In this document: positions 1 through 9,300 of the stretch, piece after piece | Position numbering within the stretch: the stretch's first letter is position 1 | Layout: each line of letters begins with the position of its first letter | Source of the DNA: Dyadobacter endophyticus | Lineage (GTDB): Bacteria; Bacteroidota; Bacteroidia; Cytophagales; Spirosomataceae | Direction of reading: 5' to 3' | NCBI RefSeq assembly: GCF_014641595.1 | Contig: NZ_BMIA01000003.1 | Span: forward strand, 1,116,001 to 1,180,000 | DNA: 64,000 bases | The notes under the pieces: generated by a model | Seen by the model: only the letters and a program-made list of their open reading frames with translations | Told to the model about the DNA's origin: nothing | Databases searched by the model: none | Made by a program: the position numbers and the translations under genes

Positions 1-632
1 TCGTCAATATCGTAATCCCACGCGTGAAAGCGAAACTGACGCCGGAGCTGCAAAAACTGTTCACAGGCGACATTACCCACCATATCAACCCAACCGGAAA
101 ATTTGTGATCGGTGGTCCTCACGGCGATACCGGTCTTACAGGCCGTAAAATCATCGTGGATACTTACGGCGGCAAAGGTGCACACGGTGGTGGTGCGTTC
201 TCCGGAAAAGATCCTTCCAAAGTAGACCGTTCTGCGGCATATGCAACCCGCCATATTGCCAAAAACCTGGTTGCGGCAGGTCTGTGCGACGAAGTACTCG
301 TTCAGGTTTCATACGCGATCGGTGTGGCCGAGCCTTGCGGTTTGTACATCAACACCTACGGAACTGCGAAAGTAGCTGAAAACGACGGGGCTATCGCGGA
401 GAAAGTAAGCGAGATCTTCGACCTGCGCCCGTACGCGATCGAACAGCGCCTGAAACTGCGCAACCCTATCTATTCCGAAACAGCGGCATATGGCCACATG
501 GGACGCAAGAATGAAATCGTTAAAAAATCGTTCAAAGGTGCCAACGGCGAAGAGAAAGAGGTCGAAGTTGAACTCTTTACCTGGGAGAAACTTGATTTCG
601 TAGACAAAGTCAAAGCGAAATTCGCTCTTTAA
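1..632 (+). CDS. metK: S-adenosylmethionine synthase, C-terminal part (cut by window start)
   Basis: MetK makes S-adenosylmethionine from methionine and ATP in the cytoplasm. The frame is open from base 3, so the N-terminal part lies outside the window; about 209 residues of a protein that is normally about 400 long are visible. They include the diagnostic GGPHGDTGLTGRK motif, the glycine-rich GGGAFSGKDPSKVDRS stretch that binds phosphate and Mg/K ions, and the YAIGVAEP segment of the C-terminal domain. The gene ends at TAA and is followed by a strong terminator, so it is probably the last gene of its transcript. Only the true start is unknown. Confidence 0.97.
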   Translation, partial: VNIVIPRVKAKLTPELQKLFTGDITHHINPTGKFVIGGPHGDTGLTGRKIIVDTYGGKGAHGGGAFSGKDPSKVDRSAAYATRHIAKNLVAAGLCDEVLVQVSYAIGVAEPCGLYINTYGTAKVAENDGAIAEKVSEIFDLRPYAIEQRLKLRNPIYSETAAYGHMGRKNEIVKKSFKGANGEEKEVEVELFTWEKLDFVDKVKAKFAL

Positions 633-653
633 GCCTTCGCTTATACCAATAAT

Positions 654-690
654 AAAGAGGTCGGCACAGATGTCGGCCTCTTTTGTTTTT
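654..690 (+). terminator. Rho-independent terminator after metK
   Basis: AAAGAGG at 654-660 pairs with CCTCTTT at 677-683, and the arm runs into TTTTGTTTTT. It lies 21 bases after the metK stop on the same strand. Confidence 0.8.
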
Positions 691-847
691 AGGTACATTC
701 TCAAAATAATGTTTTAAATATCAACTTTCGACATCATTTTTGAGGTTAGTATTGAATTTAAATCAAGCATTTGCCAATATTTGCAGCCAAACTCCGTTTT
801 CACGGAACCACCCCATTAATCTAAACTGCGTTTTCCGCTTGCCCTCA

Positions 848-1930
848 ATGCAATATCAAAAAGTCAAATTCACGAATCCAGAGAAAAGTACGTTTTTCCC
901 CACCCTCAGACAACGGGTCGATCAGTATTTCTCAACCAATGAAATTTGCAAGTCGGGCGGGTCCGGCATTATTTACAAAGCATTGTTTATGCTGAGCTTG
1001 TATCTGGTGCCATACATACTGATCCTTTCCAATCAGTTCGGCATGTTGGCCATGGCGGGTTTTGCTTTTGTGATGGGCCTTGGAGTGGCGGGAGTGGGCA
1101 TGTCGGTCATGCACGATGCCATTCACGGCTCGCTGGCGACATCCAATGTATTGAACAAGATCTTTGGCGCATCCATCTATCTGCTTGGCGGAAATGCCTA
1201 TAACTGGGAAGTTCAGCACAACAGGCTGCATCACACCTACACCAATATTCATGAAGTAGACGAGGATATCACCGGCAAGTTCCTGCTCAGGTTGTCCTAC
1301 CACGAAAAGCAGAAATTCATTCACCGCTTTCAGCACATCTACGCATTCTTCCTGTACAGCCTGATGACGCTGTCGTTCCTGTGGAAGGATTTCAAGGAAA
1401 TTTCGCTATTCAATAAAATGGCTGAATCGGGAATGACAAAGCCCTTTCCAAGAAAGGAACTGGTAAAATTGATATCGACCAAACTGGCCTATGTCGTATT
1501 TATATGTGTTATCCCGCTTAGCCTGACGTCCGTTACTTTCTCTCAATGGCTGATCGGCTTTCTGATCATGCACGGTACGGCCGGAATGATCCTTAGCACA
1601 GTATTTCAAATGGCGCACGTAGTAGAAGGTGCGGAGCAACCCGAACCCGACCACGCCGGTTGCATTGAAAACGCCTGGGCCGTTCACCAACTGCAAACCA
1701 CCTCTAATTTTGCCGGAAAAAACCGCATACTCTCGTGGTTTATCGGCGGCCTCGACTATCAGATAGAACACCACCTGTTCCCTTCCATTTCCCACATCCA
1801 CTACCACGCATTATCTCCCATTGTAAGAGCTACTGCACTGGAATTCGGATTGGTTTACAATGCAAAAGCCAATTTCGGCAACGCATTAAGCTCGCATGTG
1901 AGGATGCTAAAAAATATGGGAACGCGGTAA
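848..1930 (+). CDS. Membrane fatty-acid (acyl-lipid/acyl-CoA) desaturase
   Basis: Integral-membrane non-haem di-iron desaturase that would put a double bond into acyl chains of membrane lipids. All three histidine clusters of the family are visible: HDAIH in the second hydrophobic segment, HNRLHH shortly after, and QIEHH near the C-terminus, with several hydrophobic segments between. At 360 residues it fits the FADS/DesA-like group. The frame is open further up to a TTG at 740, but that stretch does not look like a desaturase N-terminus; the ATG at 848 gives MQYQKVKF and a normal length, so I chose it. It stands alone between the metK terminator and the convergent efflux operon. The position of the double bond cannot be told from sequence. 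Confidence 0.9.
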   Translation: MQYQKVKFTNPEKSTFFPTLRQRVDQYFSTNEICKSGGSGIIYKALFMLSLYLVPYILILSNQFGMLAMAGFAFVMGLGVAGVGMSVMHDAIHGSLATSNVLNKIFGASIYLLGGNAYNWEVQHNRLHHTYTNIHEVDEDITGKFLLRLSYHEKQKFIHRFQHIYAFFLYSLMTLSFLWKDFKEISLFNKMAESGMTKPFPRKELVKLISTKLAYVVFICVIPLSLTSVTFSQWLIGFLIMHGTAGMILSTVFQMAHVVEGAEQPEPDHAGCIENAWAVHQLQTTSNFAGKNRILSWFIGGLDYQIEHHLFPSISHIHYHALSPIVRATALEFGLVYNAKANFGNALSSHVRMLKNMGTR

Positions 1931-1941
1931 TCCGCATTCCC
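1918..1941. terminator. Short hairpin across the desaturase stop codon
   Basis: GGGAACGCGG and CCGCATTCCC form a 10-base stem with one mismatch and a TAAT loop that holds the stop codon. There is no T-run on either side, so terminator function for the convergent genes is only possible. Confidence 0.3.
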
Positions 1942-1967
1942 ATCTATACTGAATTCTCCCCATCCAC

Positions 1968-4900
1968 TCAAAAATGCGCCGGTTCTTCGAGCTCGCTATC
2001 CCGCGCCACCCGCTCGATCATTTTCATTTTCTCGAAATTTCTGGGCCGTGAGAAGAATGTGTAAATGGCTGGAATGACATACAGCGTGAGCACAAGCGAG
2101 AACAGAAGGCCTCCCATGATCACAATCCCCATGGACATCCGGCTGCGGCCTGCGGAGCCTAGCGCCATCGCGATGGGTAATGCACCAAGCACTGTCGCCA
2201 GGCTCGTCATAAGGATAGGCCTGAAACGCATTGTTGCTGCTTCCAGGGCTGCTTCCTGAATGCTTCGTCCCTGTTCGCGCAGCTGGTTGGCGAACTCGAC
2301 GATGAGGATTCCGTTCTTTGTTACCAGTCCGATGAGCATAATCATCCCGATCTGGCTGAAAATATTGAGCGTCTGATCGAAGAACCAGAGCGAGAATACC
2401 GCCCCACCGATCGCCAGCGGCACGGTGAACATGATAATGAACGGATCGACAAAACTTTCGAACTGGGCCGCCAGGATGAAGTAAATCAGCACCAATGCAA
2501 GGAAGAACGAGAACATCGTATTCGACGAACTCTCGGCATAATCCCGGGAAGAGCCGCTTAATGCGGTCTGGATCGTTTCGTCGTTCAACTTGTCGCGGAT
2601 GCGATCCATGGCTGCGATACCATCGCCGATAGTCTTACCCGGAGCGAGTGCTGCCTGCACGGTGGCGCTCATGTAGCGGTTGAAGTGGAAAAGCTGCGGC
2701 GGGCTGCTCTCCTCTTCGGCTTTGACGATATTATCCAACTGAACCAGATTTCCCGTATTGGTTTTGACAAACATACTTTTCAAATCCAGCGGTTCGTCGC
2801 GGTTGGCGCGGTCGTATTGGCCTATTACCTGGTATTGCCGGCCATTCATGGTGAAATAACCAAAACGCTGCCCGGCAAAAGCGAGTTGCATCGTCTGCGC
2901 CACATCCTGCACCGAAACGCCGAGCGATTTTGCCTTTTCGCGGTCTATAATAACCTGAATCTCAGGCTTGCTGAATTTCAGGTTAACATCCGTAATCGCG
3001 AAAGTCGGGTCTTCGGAAACCTCTTCCATGAATTTGGGAAGGTATTCACGCAATTTCTCAAAATCCGGCGCCTGGATAACGTATTGAATGGGCAGGCCTC
3101 CCCGCGAATCCACGGAGATCGTCTGTTGTTGTACCACAAACGACTTAGCGTCGGGCATCGATTTGAGTTTCTTGTTGATATAATCGGCAATTTCCTGCTG
3201 CGACTCTTTTCTCAACTTCTTATCTACCAATGCAATGCGGCCACTACCGGTATTTGCTGCACCAAGGCCGGAGTTTCCAGGCGAGGTGATCATCATCAGA
3301 CCTTTGCGGCCCGGCATGGAATCCATGAGCATATCGCTCACACTCTGTACATAACGATCGGTAAATTCGAATGAAGAGCCTTCCGGCGCCGTCATATTGA
3401 TACGGAACCAGTTGCGGTCGTCGAGCGGCGCAAGTTCCGATTGCAAGTCTTTCCCAAAAAACCAGATCATCCCCAGCGTAATGCCCACGAGCGGAATAGC
3501 CACCCAGCGCATTTTCAGGAATTTCCCGAGCGCATTGCCGTAGTCATTGGTAATTTTCTCAAAAAAAGGCTCCGTCTTTTCGTAAAACCAGCTTTTTTTG
3601 TGGGTCTTGCGCACCAGATACGCATTCAGCATAGGTGTCAGCGTCAGCGAAACGAAAGCGGAGATCAATACAGCGGCGGAAATAACGATACCGAACTCAC
3701 GGAACAGTTTTCCTACAAAACCCTCCATAAAAATTACCGGCAAAAACACGGAAGCCAGCGTAATGGATGTGGATAGAACCGCAAATATGATCTCGTTGGA
3801 GCCTTTAATGGCCGCCTCGATCGGACTCATACCCTGCTCGATTTTCTTGAAAATATTCTCGGTGACCACAATACCGTCATCCACAACGAGACCCGTCGCG
3901 AGCACGATTGCAAGCAGCGTGAGTACGTTCACCGAAAATCCCATGACGTACATAATGAAGAATGTACCAATGAGCGAAACGGGAATATCAATTAGCGGGC
4001 GGAAAGCAATGAGCCAGTCGCGGAAGAAAAGGTAAATGATGATTACCACGAGAATAATGGCGATCAGCAATGTCTCTCCTACCTCTTCGATCGATCGTTC
4101 AACAAAAATCGTGTTGTCAATCAGCGTATCCAGCTTGTAATCTTTCGGAAGCTCCTTTTTGATGGCCTCCATCCGCTTATTCACCTCTTTGGCGATATTG
4201 AGGTAATTAGCTCCCGGCATCGGCGAAATCGCCAGACCAATCATAGGGACATTGTCAAGGCGCAATATCGTTTCTTCGTTTTCAGGACCTAGCGTCGCCG
4301 AACCAATATCTTTCAGGTGGATAGTCTGCGTTGCCGTATTTTTGACGATCATTTCGTTGAAATCATCTTCGGTACGGAATCGGCCAATCGTTTTCACCGT
4401 CAGCTCCGTATTATCCCCCGCGAGCTTCCCGCTGGGCAGTTCCACATTCTCCTTGTCGAGCGCGGATTTCACATCCTGGGTTGTAATGCCGAGCGACGCC
4501 ATTTTGACCGGATCCATCCAGATCCGCATGGCATATTTCTTCTGTCCGAAAATGCGGATTTCGCTCACGCCCTCTATCGTTTGCAGGCGTTGAGCGATCA
4601 CGTTTTCGGCATAGTCGCTTACTTCGAGGTGCGAGCGGGTGTTGCTCGTGAAAGTGAGTACGATAATGGGCTCAGAGTTGGCATCGGCCTTGGCTACCAC
4701 CGGCGGACCGTCGATATCGAGCGGCAATGTCCGTGAGGCGGAACCTACTTTGTCACGCACGTCGTTCGCGGCGCGTTCCATATCCACGCCGATGTCGAAC
4801 TCGACGGTGATCTGGCTCGTACCCTGGCTACTGGTGGAGCTGATGGATTTGATACCTTCGATACTGTTCAGCTGCTTTTCGAGCGGTTCGGTGATCTGCG

Positions 4901-5081
4901 ACTCGATAATGTCGGCATTCGCGCCCGTGTAGCTCGTGCGTATGGAAACCACCGGCGGGTCGATCGACGGGAACTCCCGCATTCCCAGGAATTTATAACC
5001 CAAAAACCCGAACAGGATGATCAGCAGGTTCATCACAATCGCGAGAACCGGCCTTTTGATGGAGAGGGTCGAGATACTCAT
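1968..5081 (-). CDS. RND efflux transporter permease, AcrB/MexB (HAE1) type
   Basis: Inner-membrane proton-driven drug/metabolite exporter of 1037 residues, the usual length for AcrB-like pumps. The N-terminus (MSISTLSIKRPVLAIVMNLL) is the standard first transmembrane helix. The proton-relay aspartates are present in GLVVDDGIVVTENI of TM4, and the partner lysine is in GLVTKNGILIVEF of TM10. Two large periplasmic loops follow TM1 and TM7. Its start overlaps the stop of the upstream adaptor gene by four bases (ATGA), so the two are translationally coupled. No outer-membrane TolC-like gene sits next to them, so a channel from elsewhere would be shared. The substrate is not predictable. Confidence 0.95.
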   Translation of the reverse strand: MSISTLSIKRPVLAIVMNLLIILFGFLGYKFLGMREFPSIDPPVVSIRTSYTGANADIIESQITEPLEKQLNSIEGIKSISSTSSQGTSQITVEFDIGVDMERAANDVRDKVGSASRTLPLDIDGPPVVAKADANSEPIIVLTFTSNTRSHLEVSDYAENVIAQRLQTIEGVSEIRIFGQKKYAMRIWMDPVKMASLGITTQDVKSALDKENVELPSGKLAGDNTELTVKTIGRFRTEDDFNEMIVKNTATQTIHLKDIGSATLGPENEETILRLDNVPMIGLAISPMPGANYLNIAKEVNKRMEAIKKELPKDYKLDTLIDNTIFVERSIEEVGETLLIAIILVVIIIYLFFRDWLIAFRPLIDIPVSLIGTFFIMYVMGFSVNVLTLLAIVLATGLVVDDGIVVTENIFKKIEQGMSPIEAAIKGSNEIIFAVLSTSITLASVFLPVIFMEGFVGKLFREFGIVISAAVLISAFVSLTLTPMLNAYLVRKTHKKSWFYEKTEPFFEKITNDYGNALGKFLKMRWVAIPLVGITLGMIWFFGKDLQSELAPLDDRNWFRINMTAPEGSSFEFTDRYVQSVSDMLMDSMPGRKGLMMITSPGNSGLGAANTGSGRIALVDKKLRKESQQEIADYINKKLKSMPDAKSFVVQQQTISVDSRGGLPIQYVIQAPDFEKLREYLPKFMEEVSEDPTFAITDVNLKFSKPEIQVIIDREKAKSLGVSVQDVAQTMQLAFAGQRFGYFTMNGRQYQVIGQYDRANRDEPLDLKSMFVKTNTGNLVQLDNIVKAEEESSPPQLFHFNRYMSATVQAALAPGKTIGDGIAAMDRIRDKLNDETIQTALSGSSRDYAESSSNTMFSFFLALVLIYFILAAQFESFVDPFIIMFTVPLAIGGAVFSLWFFDQTLNIFSQIGMIMLIGLVTKNGILIVEFANQLREQGRSIQEAALEAATMRFRPILMTSLATVLGALPIAMALGSAGRSRMSMGIVIMGGLLFSLVLTLYVIPAIYTFFSRPRNFEKMKMIERVARDSELEEPAHF

Positions 5082-6145
5082 AGGTTGACCTTCACGGCGG
5101 TGTTAGGTTTGATAGCGATGATCCCCGACGTAATGAGGGAGTCGCCGGGCTGTAACCCGTCTATGATCTGGATCTTTTTATCAGTGCGCAAGCCGGTGGT
5201 CACCATAGCTTCCTGTGCCTTACCGTCTTTCACGACAAATACTTTCTTCCCTTTCAAAACCGGCACAATGGCCTCCGTCGGGATCATCATCGCCGTACGG
5301 TTCGCATCGAGATCGGCCAGTACTTTCACGAACATTCCCGGTATAAACCTGCCTTCGGGGTTATTTGCCAGCGCGCGTACACGCAGCGTGCGAAGGTTCT
5401 CGTCCACTTTCGGGTCGATGGCCAGTATTTTGGCACTGTATGTCGACGGGTCGCCGTCGAGGTTGAATTTGACAGTGCTCCCCACGCGGATGCTCGGGCT
5501 GTATTTCTCGGGAACCGTAAAATCTATTTTAATAGGATTACTCTGAACAATGGTAACGATGGGCGTACCCGGGGCCATAAATGCGCCTTCGCTGATGAAC
5601 TTCAACCCGATCCGTCCGCTGAATGGTGCGCGGATCTCCGTTTTTTCAAGCTGCGCCTCGATCACCTCTTTTTCCGCATCCAACACACGGATATTGTTGG
5701 AAGTCACATCATATTCTTCCAGGTTGATTGCTTCCACATTGAGCAGCTTTTTCTGCCTTGCTTCTATTTTTTTGCTCAAATCCTGGTTGTAAGCTACTTT
5801 TTGCAGCTGCGCCCGGAGTTCGCGGTCGTTGATCTTCGCGATGAGTTGTCCTTTGGTTACGTACGAACCTTCCCTAATGTCGAGCTTCACAAGTCTGCCT
5901 GATATTTCCGACATTAGATTGACTTCCTCGTTGGGCAGCACCGTACCTGAGGCGAAAATCTGGTTTTCAATGGACTCTTTACCTACAATAAATACATTCA
6001 CCGGCACGGCACCGGATTTCGCATTCTTTGCATCCCCGCCCTTTTTCGCATCGGCACCTTTCCCCTCACCGGGTTTTGAGAAAATGAAGAGTTTTCCCAA
6101 AACCAGTGCGACGATGATCCCCGCCACCAACATGATCGTACGCAT
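5078..6145 (-). CDS. RND efflux periplasmic adaptor (membrane fusion protein), AcrA/MexA type
   Basis: Periplasmic adaptor that bridges the RND pump and an outer-membrane channel. The 355-residue protein has an N-terminal membrane anchor (MRTIMLVAGIIVALVLGKLF), a Lys/Gly/Ala-rich spacer, then the split biotinyl-lipoyl domain (EISGRLVKLDIREGSYVTKG and TEIRAPFSGRIG) around a short alpha-helical hairpin, followed by beta-barrel and membrane-proximal segments. There is no lipobox cysteine, so it is anchored by a helix rather than a lipid. It is first of the two-gene operon and probably uses the promoter at 6212-6242. Confidence 0.93.
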   Translation of the reverse strand: MRTIMLVAGIIVALVLGKLFIFSKPGEGKGADAKKGGDAKNAKSGAVPVNVFIVGKESIENQIFASGTVLPNEEVNLMSEISGRLVKLDIREGSYVTKGQLIAKINDRELRAQLQKVAYNQDLSKKIEARQKKLLNVEAINLEEYDVTSNNIRVLDAEKEVIEAQLEKTEIRAPFSGRIGLKFISEGAFMAPGTPIVTIVQSNPIKIDFTVPEKYSPSIRVGSTVKFNLDGDPSTYSAKILAIDPKVDENLRTLRVRALANNPEGRFIPGMFVKVLADLDANRTAMMIPTEAIVPVLKGKKVFVVKDGKAQEAMVTTGLRTDKKIQIIDGLQPGDSLITSGIIAIKPNTAVKVNL

Positions 6146-6211
6146 GATTACCTAAAAATAAAATTCGTTCAAGAAGAGTAGTAATTAGTTATATTTTGTA
6201 AAAGTAGTATT

Positions 6212-6242
6212 TAAAGATACTTCATATTGTAAAAAGAGGCAA
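6212..6242 (-). promoter_or_regulatory. Candidate Bacteroidota promoter for the efflux operon
   Basis: Read on the minus strand: TTG, a 20-base spacer, then TATCTTTA, one base from the TAnnTTTG consensus. A start site near 6205 would leave a leader of about 60 bases. Prediction from pattern only. Confidence 0.4.
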
Positions 6243-6324
6243 TGTAGATGTTTTATACTTCTGCACGGCAAGGCTTTCCCCGGTTGTTTGCTGAATGACG
6301 TATTCCGGCTGCTCAATGCCGCTT

Positions 6325-6352
6325 TTGGCGCTGCGGCGATTTATTATCTTTA
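6325..6352 (+). promoter_or_regulatory. Candidate promoter for the alpha-2-macroglobulin gene
   Basis: TTG at 6325-6327, a 17-base spacer and TATCTTTA at 6345-6352. It sits 32 bases before the chosen ATG at 6384 and downstream of the in-frame TTG at 6288, which supports the later start. Confidence 0.4.
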
Positions 6353-6383
6353 TCAAATCATCACAAACCAAACTCTTCACGCG

Positions 6384-9300
6384 ATGAAAATAGCGTACAC
6401 CACCGGTTACTACCTGATCATCACCATTATCCTATTGTTAACTATGCACACCTACGGACAAAGCCCGGTCAAGAATTACGCCGCAGAATGGAAAAAAGTC
6501 GATGAACTCGCCGGCAAAGGACTTAGCAAGGACGCCCTTGAACAAGTGAAAAAAATCTATGGACTTGCAAAGAAGGAAAAACAGGATGCCCAGTTGATTA
6601 AAGCGGCTGTGTATATGACCCAATTGCAGACCGAAAACCGCGAAAATAACGCCATTGCGTCTATCAAGGAGCTGGAACAGGAAGTGGCTGCAAGCACAGG
6701 CCCGGCGCGATCAATCCTGATGAGCCTGGTGGCTTCGGAGTATTACGCTTACTACCAGACAGTTCGCTGGCAATTGTACGACCGGACAGCCACCGTAACC
6801 TTCGACAAGGCTGATATTGCGACCTGGGGTACTGAAGATTTTCATCAAAAAATAGGTGCATTGTTTCTCGAATCGATTCAGGACGAAGCTGTTCTGAAAA
6901 AGACAAAGCTCGATAACTACGACGCTATCATCACCAAAGGCAACATGCGCAAGCTACGTCCGACGCTGTTCGATCTCCTCGCATTCAGGGCTTTGGATTA
7001 TTTTTCTTCGGATGAACGAAACATCAAAAAGCCTGCCTATGCATTCGAAATCAATAAGGCGGCGGCGTTTGATCCGGCTGCGGATTTCATACACAGAAAG
7101 TTTGAAACAAAAGATTCGGCCTCGCTGGAACATCATGCGCTGCTACTTTATCAGAAACTGATCGCATTTCACCTGGAAGACAAGGACCCGGGCGCATTGA
7201 TCGACGTGGATCTGGCGCGGTTGCAATATGTGCGGCAGAAATCGGTGCATCCGGATAAGGACGAGCTTTATTTGATGGCGGTAAGCCACGTTGCGGACCA
7301 GTACCAATCGACTCCGGCGGCTGCGCAGGCTTGGTACCTGAAAGCGGCATATCTGAATGAAAAGGCGGATAATTACAAGCCTGGGGCTGATTCGACGATT
7401 CGCTTTGAGCGTGTGAAGGCATTAGAAGTCTGTCAAAGAATCGCCCGGGAGAATCCGGAGACGGAAGGAGGCATTAATGCATTCAATCTTGCCAAACAGA
7501 TTACCCGCAAAAGCCTCTACTTTTCAGTGGAGAATGTGAATGTTGTCGGCAAACCGTTTCGGATGCTGGTGAAGTATAAGAATTTCAGCAAGTTGTTTTT
7601 GCGGGTCGTGAAGGCGGTCGATCTGATCAAAAACAGTTTGGAACGGGATGATAACAATGCAAAATGGCCCCGATTGACCAGTGCGCAACCGTTGCGTGCC
7701 TGGGAACAATCACTTCCTGAAACCAACGACCATCAGGAACATGCTGTGGAAGTAAAATCCGATGGCTTACCCTCCGGCGAATACGTGTTGTTGGCCAGCT
7801 CCGATCCGGGTTTTAAAAATAGTGAAGCAGTGCTCGGGGCTACGTTGTTTTACGTGTCCGACATCAGTTTTGTCCAAAAGGAAGACGACTTCTTTGTCCT
7901 GAACCGTGATAACGGTCAGCCTCTGCCAGGGGCAACAGTGCAGTTGTGGGAAAAAAGCTACAACTATAATACAAGGGCTTACGTCAGCAATAAAGGAGCG
8001 CGACTTACTACCGATCCATCCGGGCATTTCAAGGTGCCGTCGCCGCCCAAAAGCAAGAGAGACAAGCAACGGCTGTTCGAAATCACTTATCAGCAGGACA
8101 GGCTCTTTTTGCAAGAAAACAACGACCGCTACTATTATAACGCGGAGGAAACGGAGGATCAGGAGAAAAATACTGTGCAAGCATACCTTTTCACAGACCG
8201 CAGTTTGTACCGCCCCGGCCAGACGGTTTATTACAAAGGCATCGTCAGAAAGGGTAACAGTGTGCTCAACGACCAGCGGGAGGAGTTTACCGTTACACTT
8301 TATAATGCGAATGCAGAGCATGTTGCTGAAACGAAGCATCACGTCAATGCATTTGGCAGTTTTTCAGGCTCATTCAACATTCCGCAAGGCGGGCTCACCG
8401 GTAATGTCTATATACAGATTCGGGATGAGTACAGGGCTGATTTCCGTGTGGAGGAATACAAACGCCCCCGGTTTGCCGTCGGGTTTGATACATTAAAAAC
8501 CAGTTACAAGGTTAATGAGCAGATTAAAGTAACAGGTAAGGCCTTGGCCTACGCCGGAAATGCGATCGATGGGGCGACAGTGAAATACCGGGTCGTGCGC
8601 ACGCCACGGATAATCTATCCGTGGCTGGTCAAACGCTGGTGGCAACCGACGGAGCCAATGGAAATTGCGCACGGCGACACCGTCACGGGTATTGACGGTA
8701 CATTCCACGTTAACTTTAAAGCCATTCCCGACCTGAAAATCGACCCTAAAACGGACCCGGTGTTTGATTACACCGTCTACGCGGATGTAACTGACAGCAA
8801 TGGAGAGACCCGGAGCTCGCAGACGCAGATTTCGGTCAGTTATAAATCCTATGTGCTGCAAGCCGATATCCCTGCAAAGCTGGATATCAGCCGGTTCAAA
8901 TCATTGTCAGTCCGCACCGAAAACCTGGCCAGAGCATTCGTTCCTGCGGATGCAACGATCCGGATCGAACGGATCATACCGGAAAAAAGGTTGATCAGGA
9001 ATCGTTTCTGGCAACGGCCCGACCTGTTTGTCATGACCAAAGATGCGTACACGGCCAGTTTTCCAAACGACGAGTACGATGAAGAAACAGAAATGGAAAA
9101 CTGGGAGGTAATTGGCGCTGGCGTGAGCAAAACGGTCAGCCTCAGTCCGGATACCGAAATCCCGGTTTCAGATTTTGCGCTTCCTGCCGGTTTTTACAAA
9201 ATTCAGATCAGCACCGTGAATGCCGCTGGAGAAAAACTCACCGACATAAAGTTCATCGAGTTAACTGATCCGAATGCCAAAAAACTGACTCACCCTCAGT

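Noticed and set aside
2685..3374. 229-codon plus-strand frame inside the RND pump gene
   Set aside because: Shadow of the well-supported minus-strand transporter; no domain seen.
6288..6383. N-terminal extension of the alpha-2-macroglobulin from the TTG at 6288
   Set aside because: It would bury the signal peptide, and the predicted promoter lies within it.
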